Below, piece by piece: positions 17,548 to 26,512 of a DNA stretch of 64,000 bases (the stretch's first letter is position 1; every line of letters begins with the position of its first letter). The stretch spans positions 81,436-145,435 of the forward strand of contig JBAVAQ010000108.1 of NCBI GenBank assembly GCA_049585795.1, in the 5' to 3' direction. The notes under the pieces are model-generated. The model worked only from the letters and a program-made list of their open reading frames with translations, searched no databases and was not told where the DNA came from. Source of the DNA: JABDBE01 sp049585795. GTDB taxonomy: Bacteria > Acidobacteriota > Terriglobia > Terriglobales > Acidobacteriaceae. Both the position numbers and the translations under genes were made by a program.

Positions 17548-18180
17548 CTAGACGCTGACCGGGGTGCGTTCCAAAGAGCGCATGGTGGTCAGGATCGTGG
17601 AAATGACATTCTCATTGCCGACAGCGGTATTGATCATCAAATGATAGAGGCAGCGCGTAGGCCAGTCGGCATTGAAATAGCGCTTCACAAAGGTGATTCG
17701 ATCGCGGTCGATCGTGTCCAGCAACTCTTCCGCTTCTTTCTCGCCCTTACCGACTTTGAGCAATCGGTTAAGCTTCTCCGCGCGGGGCGCGTAAAGAAAA
17801 ACATGGAAGGCGTCCGCCCGCAAACGCAGAAAGTATGGCGCGCCCCGGCCCACAATCACGCAGTTGCCGGCCTGGGCCACTTTTTCCATGACCTGCTGTC
17901 CTACGGCGACAAAGCGGTCGGTGTCAAATGGCTCTGCTCCAGGCAACGGTATGCTGCGTTCGTAGCTCCCTCGCCAAAATACCTTAACCAACCGCTGAAA
18001 GGTGCCGTCGACGCGTTCCTCACAGCGTTCGACGGTCGCGCACTCCACGTTGGCGACTTTGGCGATCTCCTCGGTCAGAGCGTGGTCCCAGATCTTCCAG
18101 CCGAGTCGGTTTGCAAGTTCGCAGGCGATCTCACCGCCTCCGCATCCGTATTCACGTTCGACCGTAATCACGCGGTACAT
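17548..18180 (-). CDS. Cytidylate-kinase-like P-loop protein
   Basis: About 210 residues, resembling the cytidylate kinase-like family (AAA_26/Pfam PF13189) rather than true Cmk. N-terminal VITVEREYGCGGGEIACELA carries the nucleotide-binding glycine-rich loop; WKIWDHALTEEIAK, CVIVGRGAPYFLR, HVFLYAPRAEKLNRLL, the DRDR segment and KRYFNADWP follow the family pattern. The ATG at 18180 is preferred over a TTG one codon earlier. It starts 16 bases after the HlyD-type gene ends, so it is the third gene of a TolC-HlyD operon and sits where an MFS pump gene would be expected. The substrate is unknown. Confidence 0.8.
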   Translation of the reverse strand: MYRVITVEREYGCGGGEIACELANRLGWKIWDHALTEEIAKVANVECATVERCEERVDGTFQRLVKVFWRGSYERSIPLPGAEPFDTDRFVAVGQQVMEKVAQAGNCVIVGRGAPYFLRLRADAFHVFLYAPRAEKLNRLLKVGKGEKEAEELLDTIDRDRITFVKRYFNADWPTRCLYHLMINTAVGNENVISTILTTMRSLERTPVSV

Positions 18181-18196
18181 CAACTTTCCCCGATTC

Positions 18197-19477
18197 TCAT
18201 TTTACCCAGACCTTGGGCTCAACCGACATTCCTGGACGCAGCACGTGCTCTTTGGTTTCACCGGGATCGAAAGTAATCTTCACGGGGATGCGTTGTACGA
18301 CCTTGACGTAGTTGCCGGTGGCATTTTCCGGAGGCAGCAGGCTCGTGATCGCTCCGCTCGCTCCGGCAATACTCTGCACGTGACCGTTGTAGTCCTTGCC
18401 GTTGGTGTCGACGTGAATTGTAACCCTTTGCTCGACCTGCATGTGCTTAAGTTGAGTTTCTTTGAAATTCGCAGTCACCCAGATATCGTCGAGGTTGATC
18501 ACCTTCATGAGTTCCTGGCCGATCGAGACGTTTTGCCCCACTTCTACCGTGCGGTTCGTCACGACTCCGTTTACGGGAGCCACAATCATCGTATATTGCA
18601 GATTCAGTTCCGCCTGCTCCAATGCGGCCTTCTTGGTTTCAGCCTGGGCTTCGGCGGATTGCGCACGCGCTCGAAAGGTTGCAACCTGCTGCGGTCCGGT
18701 GGCGGCCGAGCGAAGGCTCGCCTGAGCCGCTAGAAGCCTGCTTTGCGCTTGCCGGATCTGGTGCTCGGCTGCGGAGGCCGAGGCTCGGGCTGCATCCACC
18801 GCCGCAGCGTCGGCGTTGGCTGCGGCCACAGCTTGATCGTATTGTTGCAGCGAGATCTCTTCTTTCTCGACCAGTTGTTTGTAGCGCACCCGATCGCTCT
18901 GTGCCTTCACATTGTTGGCTTCCGCCTCCGCCAGCTGCGCATTGGCTGCGGAGAATTGCTGGCGGGCAGCCGCGATTCCGGCGTTTGCATTTTCCACATC
19001 GGCTTGCGCACTGGAGGTCTGGCTAGTGGTATTGACGGAAGTAATCGGCACATTGACCCGCGCCGCCTCAGCCTGGGCGACGGCGTCCGCATAATCTGCC
19101 TTCGCTCGATCCTGCGCTACTTGATAGTCCTTGGGATCAATTTCAATCAGCGGTGTCCCCATCGGAACGTACTGGTTATCTTGGACCAACAACTTCAAAA
19201 CATGCCCCGAGACCCGGGCGCTGATCGAGTTCAAGTGGCCGTCGATTTGCGCGTCGTCCGTGTCCTCATAGCTGGCGAAGTAGCGCCACAGAAAAAATCC
19301 GGCCACTAGCAGCACCACGATTCCCACAATAAGGAACACACGGAATCGGGGATTGCCGGCTCGAAAGCTCTTCCAGCGAAGATCTCTGTCCGATGCGGGC
19401 AACGGAGCAGCCTGACTTGCAGGCCGCTGAACTTGAGGTTGATCGTCCCTCACCACCGTGTCTGTATTGTCTGCCAT
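18197..19477 (-). CDS. HlyD/EmrA-family membrane-fusion protein
   Basis: Periplasmic adaptor of 426 residues: a cytoplasmic N-terminus, one membrane segment (FRVFLIVGIVVLLVAGFFLW), a biotinyl-lipoyl half (ISARVSGHVLKLLVQDNQYV), a long Ala/Gln/Glu-rich coiled-coil hairpin at roughly residues 130-270, the second lipoyl half (IVAPVNGVVTNRTVEVGQNV) and a beta-barrel. Architecture fits EmrA, which joins an MFS pump to TolC. The upstream gene encodes TolC (17 bases apart), but no pump gene follows; a kinase-like gene does. The adaptor may work with a pump encoded elsewhere. Confidence 0.9.
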   Translation of the reverse strand: MADNTDTVVRDDQPQVQRPASQAAPLPASDRDLRWKSFRAGNPRFRVFLIVGIVVLLVAGFFLWRYFASYEDTDDAQIDGHLNSISARVSGHVLKLLVQDNQYVPMGTPLIEIDPKDYQVAQDRAKADYADAVAQAEAARVNVPITSVNTTSQTSSAQADVENANAGIAAARQQFSAANAQLAEAEANNVKAQSDRVRYKQLVEKEEISLQQYDQAVAAANADAAAVDAARASASAAEHQIRQAQSRLLAAQASLRSAATGPQQVATFRARAQSAEAQAETKKAALEQAELNLQYTMIVAPVNGVVTNRTVEVGQNVSIGQELMKVINLDDIWVTANFKETQLKHMQVEQRVTIHVDTNGKDYNGHVQSIAGASGAITSLLPPENATGNYVKVVQRIPVKITFDPGETKEHVLRPGMSVEPKVWVK

Positions 19478-19494
19478 GGTTTACGTACCTGATT

Positions 19495-21012
19495 TTACTT
19501 TTGCTGGTTCTGGAGGTATTGTTTCACCCCCTCTTCGGCAAAGCCCACCGCCTTGGCCAGCGATATCTTGGCTAAGTTGTGCGCGTAGAGGCTTGAGATG
19601 TAATTCTCGTTGGCCGACGCCAGAGCGTCTTGCGCCTGAACTACCTCCAAGTTGTCGGTAACCCCCGCTGTAAACCGGTCCTGCGCTTGCTCAAGCGTTT
19701 GCTTCGCAAGATCCACCGAGCTGCGCGCCACCTCGACCTGTTCCGCCGCGGAGTTGAGGTCGAGACGGGCGCTGCGGACTTCGTAGTCGATCTGGCCGCG
19801 CAAGTTCTCCAATTGCTGGCGGCTTTGGCGCAGCGTGGCCTCCGCCTCCAAAACGTCAGCGTGGGTCCTTCCGCCTGCAAAGACCGGGATATTCAACGTA
19901 GCTCCTACCTCGAAAACGCCGTGCGAGCTGCCCGGTCGAATGCCCGCCGCTCCGTAATTTCCTGCCATATCAAGCGTGGGATAGTACTCCGACGTCGCAG
20001 CCCGGCGAAATTCCTCCGCCGACCGCACCTGCTGAGCCGCCGCCAAATAGTCTGGTCGCGACGCATAGGCACGCTGTAAATCCTGCTCCAGCGGCAAGGT
20101 CGCTAACGGTTCGTATGGCGCCGCAGTGGTCAGGCTAAACTCCTGCCCCGGTGGCAGCCCGATCACACGCCCCAGCGTCAGTTTCTGTTTCGCATAGTCA
20201 TTGCGCGCTACGATCAACTCCTGCTGCCGGCTCTGCAGCTCTACATGCGCCCGAAGCGTATCGATGGCGGGGCTTACGCCCGCCTTTTGCTGGTCGGCAG
20301 CCTGGTCGTAGAGGGCCTGCGCAGTCTGCACATCGGCTTGCGCCGTGACCACGCGTGCGGCCCCCGAGAGCGTCACGAGATAGGCGTTCCCGACCGCAAG
20401 CACTACTAATTCGCGAGCGTTTTTCAAAGAGTACTGCGCGGCCCTCTCGCTGTATGAGGCGCCCCGCTCACGCTGGATCGCATGATAATCGAACAGCGAC
20501 TGCGTCAGGTAGGCGCCAGTCTGGAAAACTCCGATCGGGCCAACTACCTTGGGTATTCCGGGAATGTTGAAGCGAAATCCCAAAGCCGCGAAGTCGATCT
20601 GTTCGGCCAACTCCGTCACCGTGCCGTTCACGTGGGGCAGCAACTCGCTGAGCTCTTTCCATCTTTCTCCGTGGGCCGTTAGACTAGTGTCACTCTGCAG
20701 CAGAACGCCAAGGTTGTTTCTTAATCCGTGATCGATTGCGTCTTTGAAGGAAAGCGGTAGTACCTGCCCGGTCGCTTTGCCCTCAGGAACGCTGCCTGAA
20801 AACGGGCTCTGGCTAAGCCCTGCGGCGGAGTTACTGGATTGGTCGCCGCTGTACGAAGACGAACTAGATTGTGGAGTTGGCGCCGCCACCGGCGACTGGC
20901 CCCACGCCGCTTGGCAGACCGAAAGAAAACTAATCAGAAAACAGGCGCCGACCAGACGAGCGAAGGGTATCCTCTTGTGCCGCAATTGGTGCCTCGGACT
21001 GAGGTCGTTCAT
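19495..21012 (-). CDS. TolC-family outer-membrane efflux protein
   Basis: About 505 residues with a signal peptide (LVGACFLISFLSVCQAAWG), a low-complexity Ser-rich linker and two structural repeats of the outer-membrane efflux protein fold: LPLSFKDAIDHGLRNNLGVL opens the first, LEQAQDRFTAGVTDNLEVVQAQDAL closes the second with long heptad-rich helices. It forms the outer-membrane channel for the EmrA-like adaptor encoded 17 bases downstream. An upstream ATG at 21042 is in frame; 21012 gives a more usual pre-signal length, but neither has a good ribosome-binding site. Confidence 0.88.
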   Translation of the reverse strand: MNDLSPRHQLRHKRIPFARLVGACFLISFLSVCQAAWGQSPVAAPTPQSSSSSYSGDQSSNSAAGLSQSPFSGSVPEGKATGQVLPLSFKDAIDHGLRNNLGVLLQSDTSLTAHGERWKELSELLPHVNGTVTELAEQIDFAALGFRFNIPGIPKVVGPIGVFQTGAYLTQSLFDYHAIQRERGASYSERAAQYSLKNARELVVLAVGNAYLVTLSGAARVVTAQADVQTAQALYDQAADQQKAGVSPAIDTLRAHVELQSRQQELIVARNDYAKQKLTLGRVIGLPPGQEFSLTTAAPYEPLATLPLEQDLQRAYASRPDYLAAAQQVRSAEEFRRAATSEYYPTLDMAGNYGAAGIRPGSSHGVFEVGATLNIPVFAGGRTHADVLEAEATLRQSRQQLENLRGQIDYEVRSARLDLNSAAEQVEVARSSVDLAKQTLEQAQDRFTAGVTDNLEVVQAQDALASANENYISSLYAHNLAKISLAKAVGFAEEGVKQYLQNQQK

Positions 21013-21229
21013 AGATGATAGTCGGGGGCATAAGCAGCCCATTTTTAATGTTAAGTTGATTCAGGCTGCCGCCCTATGGATGCAAACCATTGTAACTGCG
21101 TAACAACGCGGGATGGCAATGCTTACTCGCCTGGCCCGTTAAGGGCAACCTCCCATTCCGCAGTTCCGATCGCATGTTCATTTTAGCCAAAGAGTGAGTA
21201 GAATAGACAAAATCAGCTTCGTAGTGACC

Positions 21230-21868
21230 ATGTTCAGCCAACTTTATCCCGCTACCCCGAAACGTCAAGCCCGGTTGCTTAGCATTTCCTTGACCGTACA
21301 CTTCATATTTCTCGGATGGCTTCTGCACAGTCCGACCCCAATCTTCGTCGCTCCTCGTTCGGTCGTAAGGGGTCAAAGCGGCAGTTCCCTGACTCGCATT
21401 TATTTCGGGGGTGACTCTGGAGTTGCACAGGAGCAACCGAAGCCGCACCTTACTTGGCAGCGCGCACCAAAAAACGAAAGAGCACATCGCATGGAGCCGC
21501 CGCTCCCGAAGTTGGAGGTGGGAAACGAAACCGCAGCCGTTCGTCCCGGCGGTCCCGCAGCCGGCTCTCTCTATGGATCGCTCTCGTACGGAAGCCTGAC
21601 CGGCCCCGAGATTCGACCAGCCCTGCCGGTTGTCTCGCCTGACCCGGTGTTCGGGTCGGACGCAAGTGGAATCGAAGGCGACGTCATCGTCGAGATCACC
21701 ATCGACGAAACCGGAACCATTGTGCAAAAGGTAGTGGTTCAAAGCCTGGGCCCCTCTATCGATGGACGGGTGCTCGCGGCGCTGGAAGAATGGCATTTTA
21801 CTCCCGCCTCCAAGAATGGTGTGCCCATCCCCTCCAAACAGGACGTCTACTATCATTTCCCGCGTTAG
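21230..21868 (+). CDS. TonB C-terminal domain protein (energy transducer)
   Basis: About 212 residues: a membrane anchor near residues 17-35 (LLSISLTVHFIFLGWLLHS), a periplasmic linker with some Pro but no long Pro-Lys spacer, and a TonB C-terminal domain (GDVIVEITIDETGTIVQKVV, LAALEEWHFTPASKNGVPI). It could energise TonB-dependent receptors such as the one at the start of the window, though no ExbB/ExbD genes are adjacent. A GTG at 21194 is an alternative start. It is divergent from the TolC-HlyD operon and followed after 40 bases by a YceI gene on the same strand. Confidence 0.8.
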   Translation: MFSQLYPATPKRQARLLSISLTVHFIFLGWLLHSPTPIFVAPRSVVRGQSGSSLTRIYFGGDSGVAQEQPKPHLTWQRAPKNERAHRMEPPLPKLEVGNETAAVRPGGPAAGSLYGSLSYGSLTGPEIRPALPVVSPDPVFGSDASGIEGDVIVEITIDETGTIVQKVVVQSLGPSIDGRVLAALEEWHFTPASKNGVPIPSKQDVYYHFPR

Positions 21869-21908
21869 AGGACGCGAACGTCCGATCCCAGGCCACAGGA
21901 ATCCCGCT

Positions 21909-22511
21909 ATGAAGGCCCGCATCCCACGACCCCGGATGACCCGCTGGCTACGCGCCGGAGCGCTCTTGGTCATGATTGCCCCACTCGCTGGAACCCTCCT
22001 GGCACAGGAGGTGACAGTCGAACTGGATCCAGCCAAGACACGAATCGACTACACAGTAGGAGCCACTCTTCATACTGTTCACGGAACGTTCGCACTGAAG
22101 AATGGGACGATTCACTTTAATCCTGCAACCGGATCGGCGAGCGGGCTGGTCGTTGTCGACGCGACCAGCGGTGCAAGTGGCAACAAAGGTCGCGACCACA
22201 AAATGCATGAGGAAGTTCTGGAAAGCCAACGCTACCCCGAAATTACTTTCACGCCCACTAAGATGTCAGGCAGACTCAACTTTCCGGGAAGCTCCAGCGT
22301 GCAGGTCGACGGCATTTTCAGGTTGCACGGTACCGATCATCCGATCGCATCGACTTTGCAAGTACAAGTCCAGGGCCAAAGTCTCAGTGCCCGCACCCAC
22401 ATCGTCATTCCATACATGGATTGGGGTCTGAAGAATCCAAGCACGTTTATTCTCCACGTAAGCGAAAGCGTAGACATCAATATCACTGCGGAAGGCTCTC
22501 TGCATCGGTAA
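21909..22511 (+). CDS. YceI-family periplasmic lipid-binding protein
   Basis: About 200 residues with a signal peptide (ALLVMIAPLAGTLLAQ). The YceI lipocalin-like barrel is recognisable from LDPAKTRIDYTVGATLH, VHGTFALKNGTI, GRDHKMHEEVLESQRYPEIT and LSARTHIVIPYMDWGLKNPS. Family members bind isoprenoid or fatty-acyl chains in the periplasm. The frame is open upstream to 21762, overlapping the TonB-like gene, but the signal peptide fixes the ATG at 21909 as the reasonable start. It probably shares a transcript with the preceding gene. Confidence 0.88.
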   Translation: MKARIPRPRMTRWLRAGALLVMIAPLAGTLLAQEVTVELDPAKTRIDYTVGATLHTVHGTFALKNGTIHFNPATGSASGLVVVDATSGASGNKGRDHKMHEEVLESQRYPEITFTPTKMSGRLNFPGSSSVQVDGIFRLHGTDHPIASTLQVQVQGQSLSARTHIVIPYMDWGLKNPSTFILHVSESVDINITAEGSLHR

Positions 22512-22619
22512 GAAGCTAGCACATGACAATTTGTTCATTCGCAATCTAAGGGAACGTTTGGCACGCGCTTTTATTGTATGATTTGCTCAAGCCGCCGCAG
22601 ACAAGCCCGAGGTACCCCG

Positions 22620-24116
22620 ATGAAAATGCACAAGCCGATCTGTCGTATTCTGTCGGCCGTCTTTGTGACCAGCGTCTGCTGCAACTGGACTTGGGGTCAA
22701 ACCCTGACTACCCGTCCGGCAACACCGGTTACGCCATCGTCGAGTGTTTCGTCGCCAGCCCCGGCGCCGGAGGAAAGTGCTGATTCCATTTCTTTGACCG
22801 TGCCCGCAGGTACGCCGCTGAAAGTGGCTCTAGATCAAGAAGTGCGCCTCCGGAAAGTCGGGCAGCCAATTCACGGAAAGGTCGTCGAACCCGTTTACTC
22901 TTTCGACAAAATCGTCATCCCCGCAGGTAGTGACGTTACCGGCAAAGTCGCAGGCATCGACGGGGTCTCAAAAATGAAGCGCACGGTCGCGGCGATGAAC
23001 GCGAATTTCTCTCCCTACCGCCAAGTTCACATCGAGTTTGATGAATTGGTGATGGCCGATGGCCGCCATCTCCCTTTACATACAGTTGTCTCTCCCGCCT
23101 CCCAAGGCGTGTTGCAGTTCATTCCCGCCAATGCCAAGGAGAATACAGGAGCAGCCGCCCAAGCCAAGCACGCCGCTTCGCGAAAGATCAGCGACGCTCG
23201 CCAGGAGGCCAAGCGACAATGGGACGCCGCCATGCAGCAATTGCATGAACCTGGAAAGATGCACCGCCTCGAAAGACTCGGTGTCTCCCAACTTCCCCTT
23301 CATCCGCAATACATGGATGCCGGGACAAGCTTCAACGCAGACTTGCAGACTCCCCTAGATTTTGGAACCGAGCCGCTGAAAGCAGACAAGCTATCCAGCA
23401 TCGGAAATCCACCTCCGTCAGGCAGCGTCGTTCACGCCCTGCTAATGACACCCCTGAGTTCTGCTACCGCAAAAAAGGGTGAAGCGGTCGAGGCCGTTAT
23501 TAGCCAGCCTCTGGTCGTTTCGCGGCAGTTATTTCTTCCCCAGGGGAGCCATATTAAAGGCACGGTACTTCAAGTGCGCCCAGCTCGCAGGCTGAATCGC
23601 AACGGGCAGCTCCGCGTCGTGTTCCATCAGGTCGTTCCTCCGGACGGGATTGAACAGAAAGTCGAAGCCAGCCTGGAAGGCGTACAGGTTGCCAAGGGCG
23701 AGCATCTTAGTCTGGATGCCGAGGGCGGCGCCCAGGTCACGACTCCGCGGACGCGATATCTGACCACAGCCATCGCTGTTGCCCTGGCTGCTTCCTCCAT
23801 GTCTCCAGACCACGACGCTCGCTTCCACGGCGGAGACGGCGGGGGCGACCCGGGTGCAGGAGCTGCCAACGGAGCGTCTGGGTTTGGTTTTCTGGGAACG
23901 ATAGCGGGTGCGGCCGCACATTCGAGAGTCGTCGCCTCCGGGTTCGGCGCCTATGGCGCCGCGATGTCAGTCTACGCACATTTCCTGGCCCGTGGACGTG
24001 ACGTGGTCTACCCGAAAGATATGTCAATGGTGATTGGATTGGGAACTCGCGATACTCGGCCCTCTGGGCAGGCAGTGTTTGCTCCGTCGAATCAGCATGG
24101 CGCCCATACTCCGTAG
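22620..24116 (+). CDS. Secreted protein with TrbI/VirB10-like segments
   Basis: About 498 residues, function unknown. GAGG seven bases before the ATG at 22620 supports that start and yields a signal peptide (ICRILSAVFVTSVCCNWTWG). After a Pro/Thr linker there are two regions of the form VPAGTPLKVALDQEV ... GQPIHGKVVEP ... IVIPAGSDVTGKV and LLMTPLSSATAKKGEAVEAV ... LFLPQGSHIKGTV, a pattern like the beta-barrel of conjugation proteins TrbI/VirB10. A Gly/Ala-rich stretch with HGGDGGGDPGAGAANG follows. No conjugation genes are nearby, so a transfer role is not implied. The gene at 46523 has the same first motif. Confidence 0.72.
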   Translation: MKMHKPICRILSAVFVTSVCCNWTWGQTLTTRPATPVTPSSSVSSPAPAPEESADSISLTVPAGTPLKVALDQEVRLRKVGQPIHGKVVEPVYSFDKIVIPAGSDVTGKVAGIDGVSKMKRTVAAMNANFSPYRQVHIEFDELVMADGRHLPLHTVVSPASQGVLQFIPANAKENTGAAAQAKHAASRKISDARQEAKRQWDAAMQQLHEPGKMHRLERLGVSQLPLHPQYMDAGTSFNADLQTPLDFGTEPLKADKLSSIGNPPPSGSVVHALLMTPLSSATAKKGEAVEAVISQPLVVSRQLFLPQGSHIKGTVLQVRPARRLNRNGQLRVVFHQVVPPDGIEQKVEASLEGVQVAKGEHLSLDAEGGAQVTTPRTRYLTTAIAVALAASSMSPDHDARFHGGDGGGDPGAGAANGASGFGFLGTIAGAAAHSRVVASGFGAYGAAMSVYAHFLARGRDVVYPKDMSMVIGLGTRDTRPSGQAVFAPSNQHGAHTP

Positions 24117-24455
24117 GCCACACAGATTTCATTCGCCCACGACAACATGTCGTCGTAGAAGTAAAATCCCTCCTCCAGTTTGAATCCGATCCTGCAATCG
24201 ATCGTCTCCGAGGTCGACAATCTTCCGCACAACAGTATTTGTCTCGCATTGTCTACATCCAGGAATAATCCTCAACCCACGCGACGGATGACAGAGAAGA
24301 CTTCTCGCTCGACTGTGGAAATCTTCACGGCCCTCTGTACAGGCTGCTTTTACCTGTGACCGCCCTCACACGCTCTTGTGACAACTTACGTTGAACTCGA
24401 CTGCTCTGCAGTTCAACAATCGGCTCAAAGGCGCACTGGTGGCCAAGGTCGAACG
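24117..24455. other. Intergenic stretch, no gene seen
   Basis: About 340 bases between the TrbI-like gene and the LuxR-type gene. A short ACGAC/GTCGT stem around AACAT sits at about 24138-24152 but has no T-run. Minus-strand open frames here have no family features. If the HTH gene uses its most upstream in-frame GTG (24378) the gap shortens to 260 bases. Nothing else supportable. Confidence 0.4.
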
Positions 24456-24812
24456 ATGCCGAGAACGCACATGGCTAAGGTCCAACCGACGGGCCCACGC
24501 ACCAAGCTCGAGTCTGAATCAGGAGTCTTAATTCTTATGCAGCTTTCAAAATCCGCTATAGCGGCAAACGGTCTCTATGGAACCCGCGTTCCCAGCCCAC
24601 GCCAGCAGCAGGTCATCGCGCTCGTTGCCCAGGGCCTCAAGAATAGCGAGGTGGCTCAAATCATCGGCACGTCGGAATACGTCGTGAAAAATCACCTTCG
24701 CGTCATCTTTGACAAACTCGGATTCTGGAATCGGGTCGAACTGGCGCTCTGGTACGAAGCGCGAAGGCACGAAAGCCTGATGGAGGATCAAAGGGATCGC
24801 GCCATGGCTTAG
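24456..24812 (+). CDS. LuxR/GerE-type helix-turn-helix regulator, short
   Basis: Small regulator with a C-terminal GerE helix-turn-helix: VPSPRQQQVIALVAQGLKNSEVAQ, then IIGTSEYVVKNHLRVIFDKLG, in which the usual LT.RE.EVL, N.EIA and VK.H...I..KL positions are largely met. No receiver or ligand-binding domain is present, so it is a stand-alone DNA-binding protein. The start is uncertain: ATGs at 24456, 24471 and 24537 and a GTG at 24378 are in frame; AGGAG lies 11 bases before 24537, which would give a 91-residue protein made of little more than the HTH. Targets unknown. Confidence 0.7.
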   Translation: MPRTHMAKVQPTGPRTKLESESGVLILMQLSKSAIAANGLYGTRVPSPRQQQVIALVAQGLKNSEVAQIIGTSEYVVKNHLRVIFDKLGFWNRVELALWYEARRHESLMEDQRDRAMA

Positions 24813-24831
24813 CGGTTCGAAAAAAAAGCGT

Positions 24832-25194
24832 CTATTGGTCGCGGTGAACTGTCTCAATGGAGAAGGCCGGCAGACAAATGGCAATGTATTCCGCGCCGCC
24901 CTCACCGGGAGTTGAATACTGGACCCATTCGCCCGCATGCGCGATGACTGCCTGGCCCGCGGCTACATCGATCTGGCCATCCTTGTGCCCCACTCGAACC
25001 ACACCCTTAAGAACCAGGGTGCATTCGTCGAATTCTGGAGTCTGCCCCGGTTCTTCCCAGCCCTGCGGGCTGCGCATGTGGGCGACGCTGACGCGCGCGG
25101 TCTTGGTGTTGATTCGCCCGATGTATTCGTCGATCAGCTTGGGTTTGTTTCCTGCGCCGGAAATACGAGTAGGCTCCGTTACCACTGTGGGCAT
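24832..25194 (-). CDS. Small cupin-domain protein
   Basis: A 120-residue single cupin barrel. The first half (TPEFDECTLVLKGVVRVGHKDG) and the second half (DVAAGQAVIAHAGEWVQYST) follow the two conserved cupin motifs, but the metal-binding histidines of motif 1 are not all present (PEFDE in place of H-x-H), so metal binding is doubtful. Similar stand-alone cupins act as sugar or amino-acid derivative binders or isomerases; no function can be assigned here. It converges on the HTH gene with 19 bases between them. Confidence 0.72.
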   Translation of the reverse strand: MPTVVTEPTRISGAGNKPKLIDEYIGRINTKTARVSVAHMRSPQGWEEPGQTPEFDECTLVLKGVVRVGHKDGQIDVAAGQAVIAHAGEWVQYSTPGEGGAEYIAICLPAFSIETVHRDQ

Positions 25195-25464
25195 AAGTGC
25201 TCCTTCGAGAGAACTACTGTAGCAAGAGCAAGCATGACTCTGGAAAACTACACGCGATTTGTTATCTCTGCGAACTCTGCGGCCGTTATCAGCGGCTTCA
25301 GCGATTTAAGATTTCTCGTCGTTAGCCGATGTGTAGTCAAAACCTCAGGGCGCGGACACTGCTGAGGAAAAACCGCAGAATGTGCAGGGAACGCTGCCGG
25401 ATGAGACCGCCGATAATAACGATGCCCCTCGGCACCATCGAGTGCCGACGACGAGATCTGCCGC

Positions 25465-26406
25465 CTAACCTCTTCCCGCCGAGAGAGTGCGGACTTTTTC
25501 AGCGTTGGCGGCAGCCAAAGCGTCCAGGGCTGGAATCGATACTGGAGCGATCAATGAGCGCTCCTCCGGCATGGAGCCGCTTTGGATGGCCTTCGCCAAC
25601 ATCTCCAGTGCGTTACCGGCATTCGGTGGCACAAAAATCGTAGCTGCCAGTAAGCCCCGGCGCACCCAGGCCTGCCCACTGTTCGGAAGGCCGTCGCAGC
25701 CAATGTAAGGCAACTTCAACCAGCGCTCGCGCGCCTGCAGGTTCAATTCTTCGTGGAACGCTTTTCTCGCTCCTAGGGCCATGGAATCGTCCTGGGCTGC
25801 GATGAGGTCGATATGAGTTTGCTGAGAAGTGGACAATCGCAACCATGAACTGACGGTACGATACGCGCTCTCTTCAGTCCACTGCGCCTTCATCAGCTTG
25901 ACCTGCACCTCGGCCGGTTTGGTCTCGTACATGCCGAATGTCCGCTGTTTTGCTGCCAGGCTCTCCGACGGTCCCTGAATGTACAAGACAGTTCCACCGT
26001 TGGGCAGGATGGCGCCAAACTGCCTTCCCTGGATCCGTCCGATTTCTTCATGATCCGAAGTAATGCAAAATGCCGGAATACGATAAGCCTTGCGCAGTTC
26101 GGAAATGTATTCCACGTCGCGATTCAGCACAACCCAGCTGATACCCGCAATGGCCGCGGCTCGCGCCACTTGCGGCAACGCCGTCCCGCCCACAGGTTCA
26201 AAGATGATTCCGTCTGGAAGCGAGTCGTTGCGGGACTGGATAATCTTCAGAAGTTGCTGACTCTGGGTCACCGAGTCATTCTCGGCGTGGATGATCTGCA
26301 ACTCCATCCCCAGCCGCTTGGCGGCAGTCTCAGCCGCGGCCGCCTGCTCTATCTGATAATCGTTATCGTTGTTTGTAAGTCCAAGAGTGAACTTCAGTTT
26401 CTTCAT
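25465..26406 (-). CDS. Periplasmic-binding-protein-like sugar-binding protein (orphan)
   Basis: About 313 residues with the two-lobe fold of the ribose/galactose binding-protein group (Peripla_BP_4): KFTLGLTNNDNDYQIEQA, DGIIFEPVGGTALPQVARAA, WVVLNRDVEY, DHEEIGRIQGRQFGAILPNG, GTVLYIQGP, LIAAQDDSMALGARKAF and YIGCDGLPN. No signal peptide or lipobox is visible at either the TTG (26418) or the ATG (26406), and no ABC permease or ATPase gene is adjacent. It may be a cytosolic ligand sensor or a LacI-like domain without DNA-binding part. It is divergent from the creatininase-family gene. Confidence 0.78.
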   Translation of the reverse strand: MKKLKFTLGLTNNDNDYQIEQAAAAETAAKRLGMELQIIHAENDSVTQSQQLLKIIQSRNDSLPDGIIFEPVGGTALPQVARAAAIAGISWVVLNRDVEYISELRKAYRIPAFCITSDHEEIGRIQGRQFGAILPNGGTVLYIQGPSESLAAKQRTFGMYETKPAEVQVKLMKAQWTEESAYRTVSSWLRLSTSQQTHIDLIAAQDDSMALGARKAFHEELNLQARERWLKLPYIGCDGLPNSGQAWVRRGLLAATIFVPPNAGNALEMLAKAIQSGSMPEERSLIAPVSIPALDALAAANAEKVRTLSAGRG

Positions 26407-26512
26407 GGAATCGCCCAAAGATTGATCATATCCTCCACCTGGCGGCAGGTCACGGTGACCAAAGTCACGGCCGCATGAGTGCTAGAATTCCCGGTATTCT
26501 GGAGAAACATTC

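Noticed and set aside
21074..22036. 320-codon minus-strand frame
   Set aside because: Overlaps the TonB-like and YceI genes, whose domains are clear; codes for low-complexity sequence with no family features.
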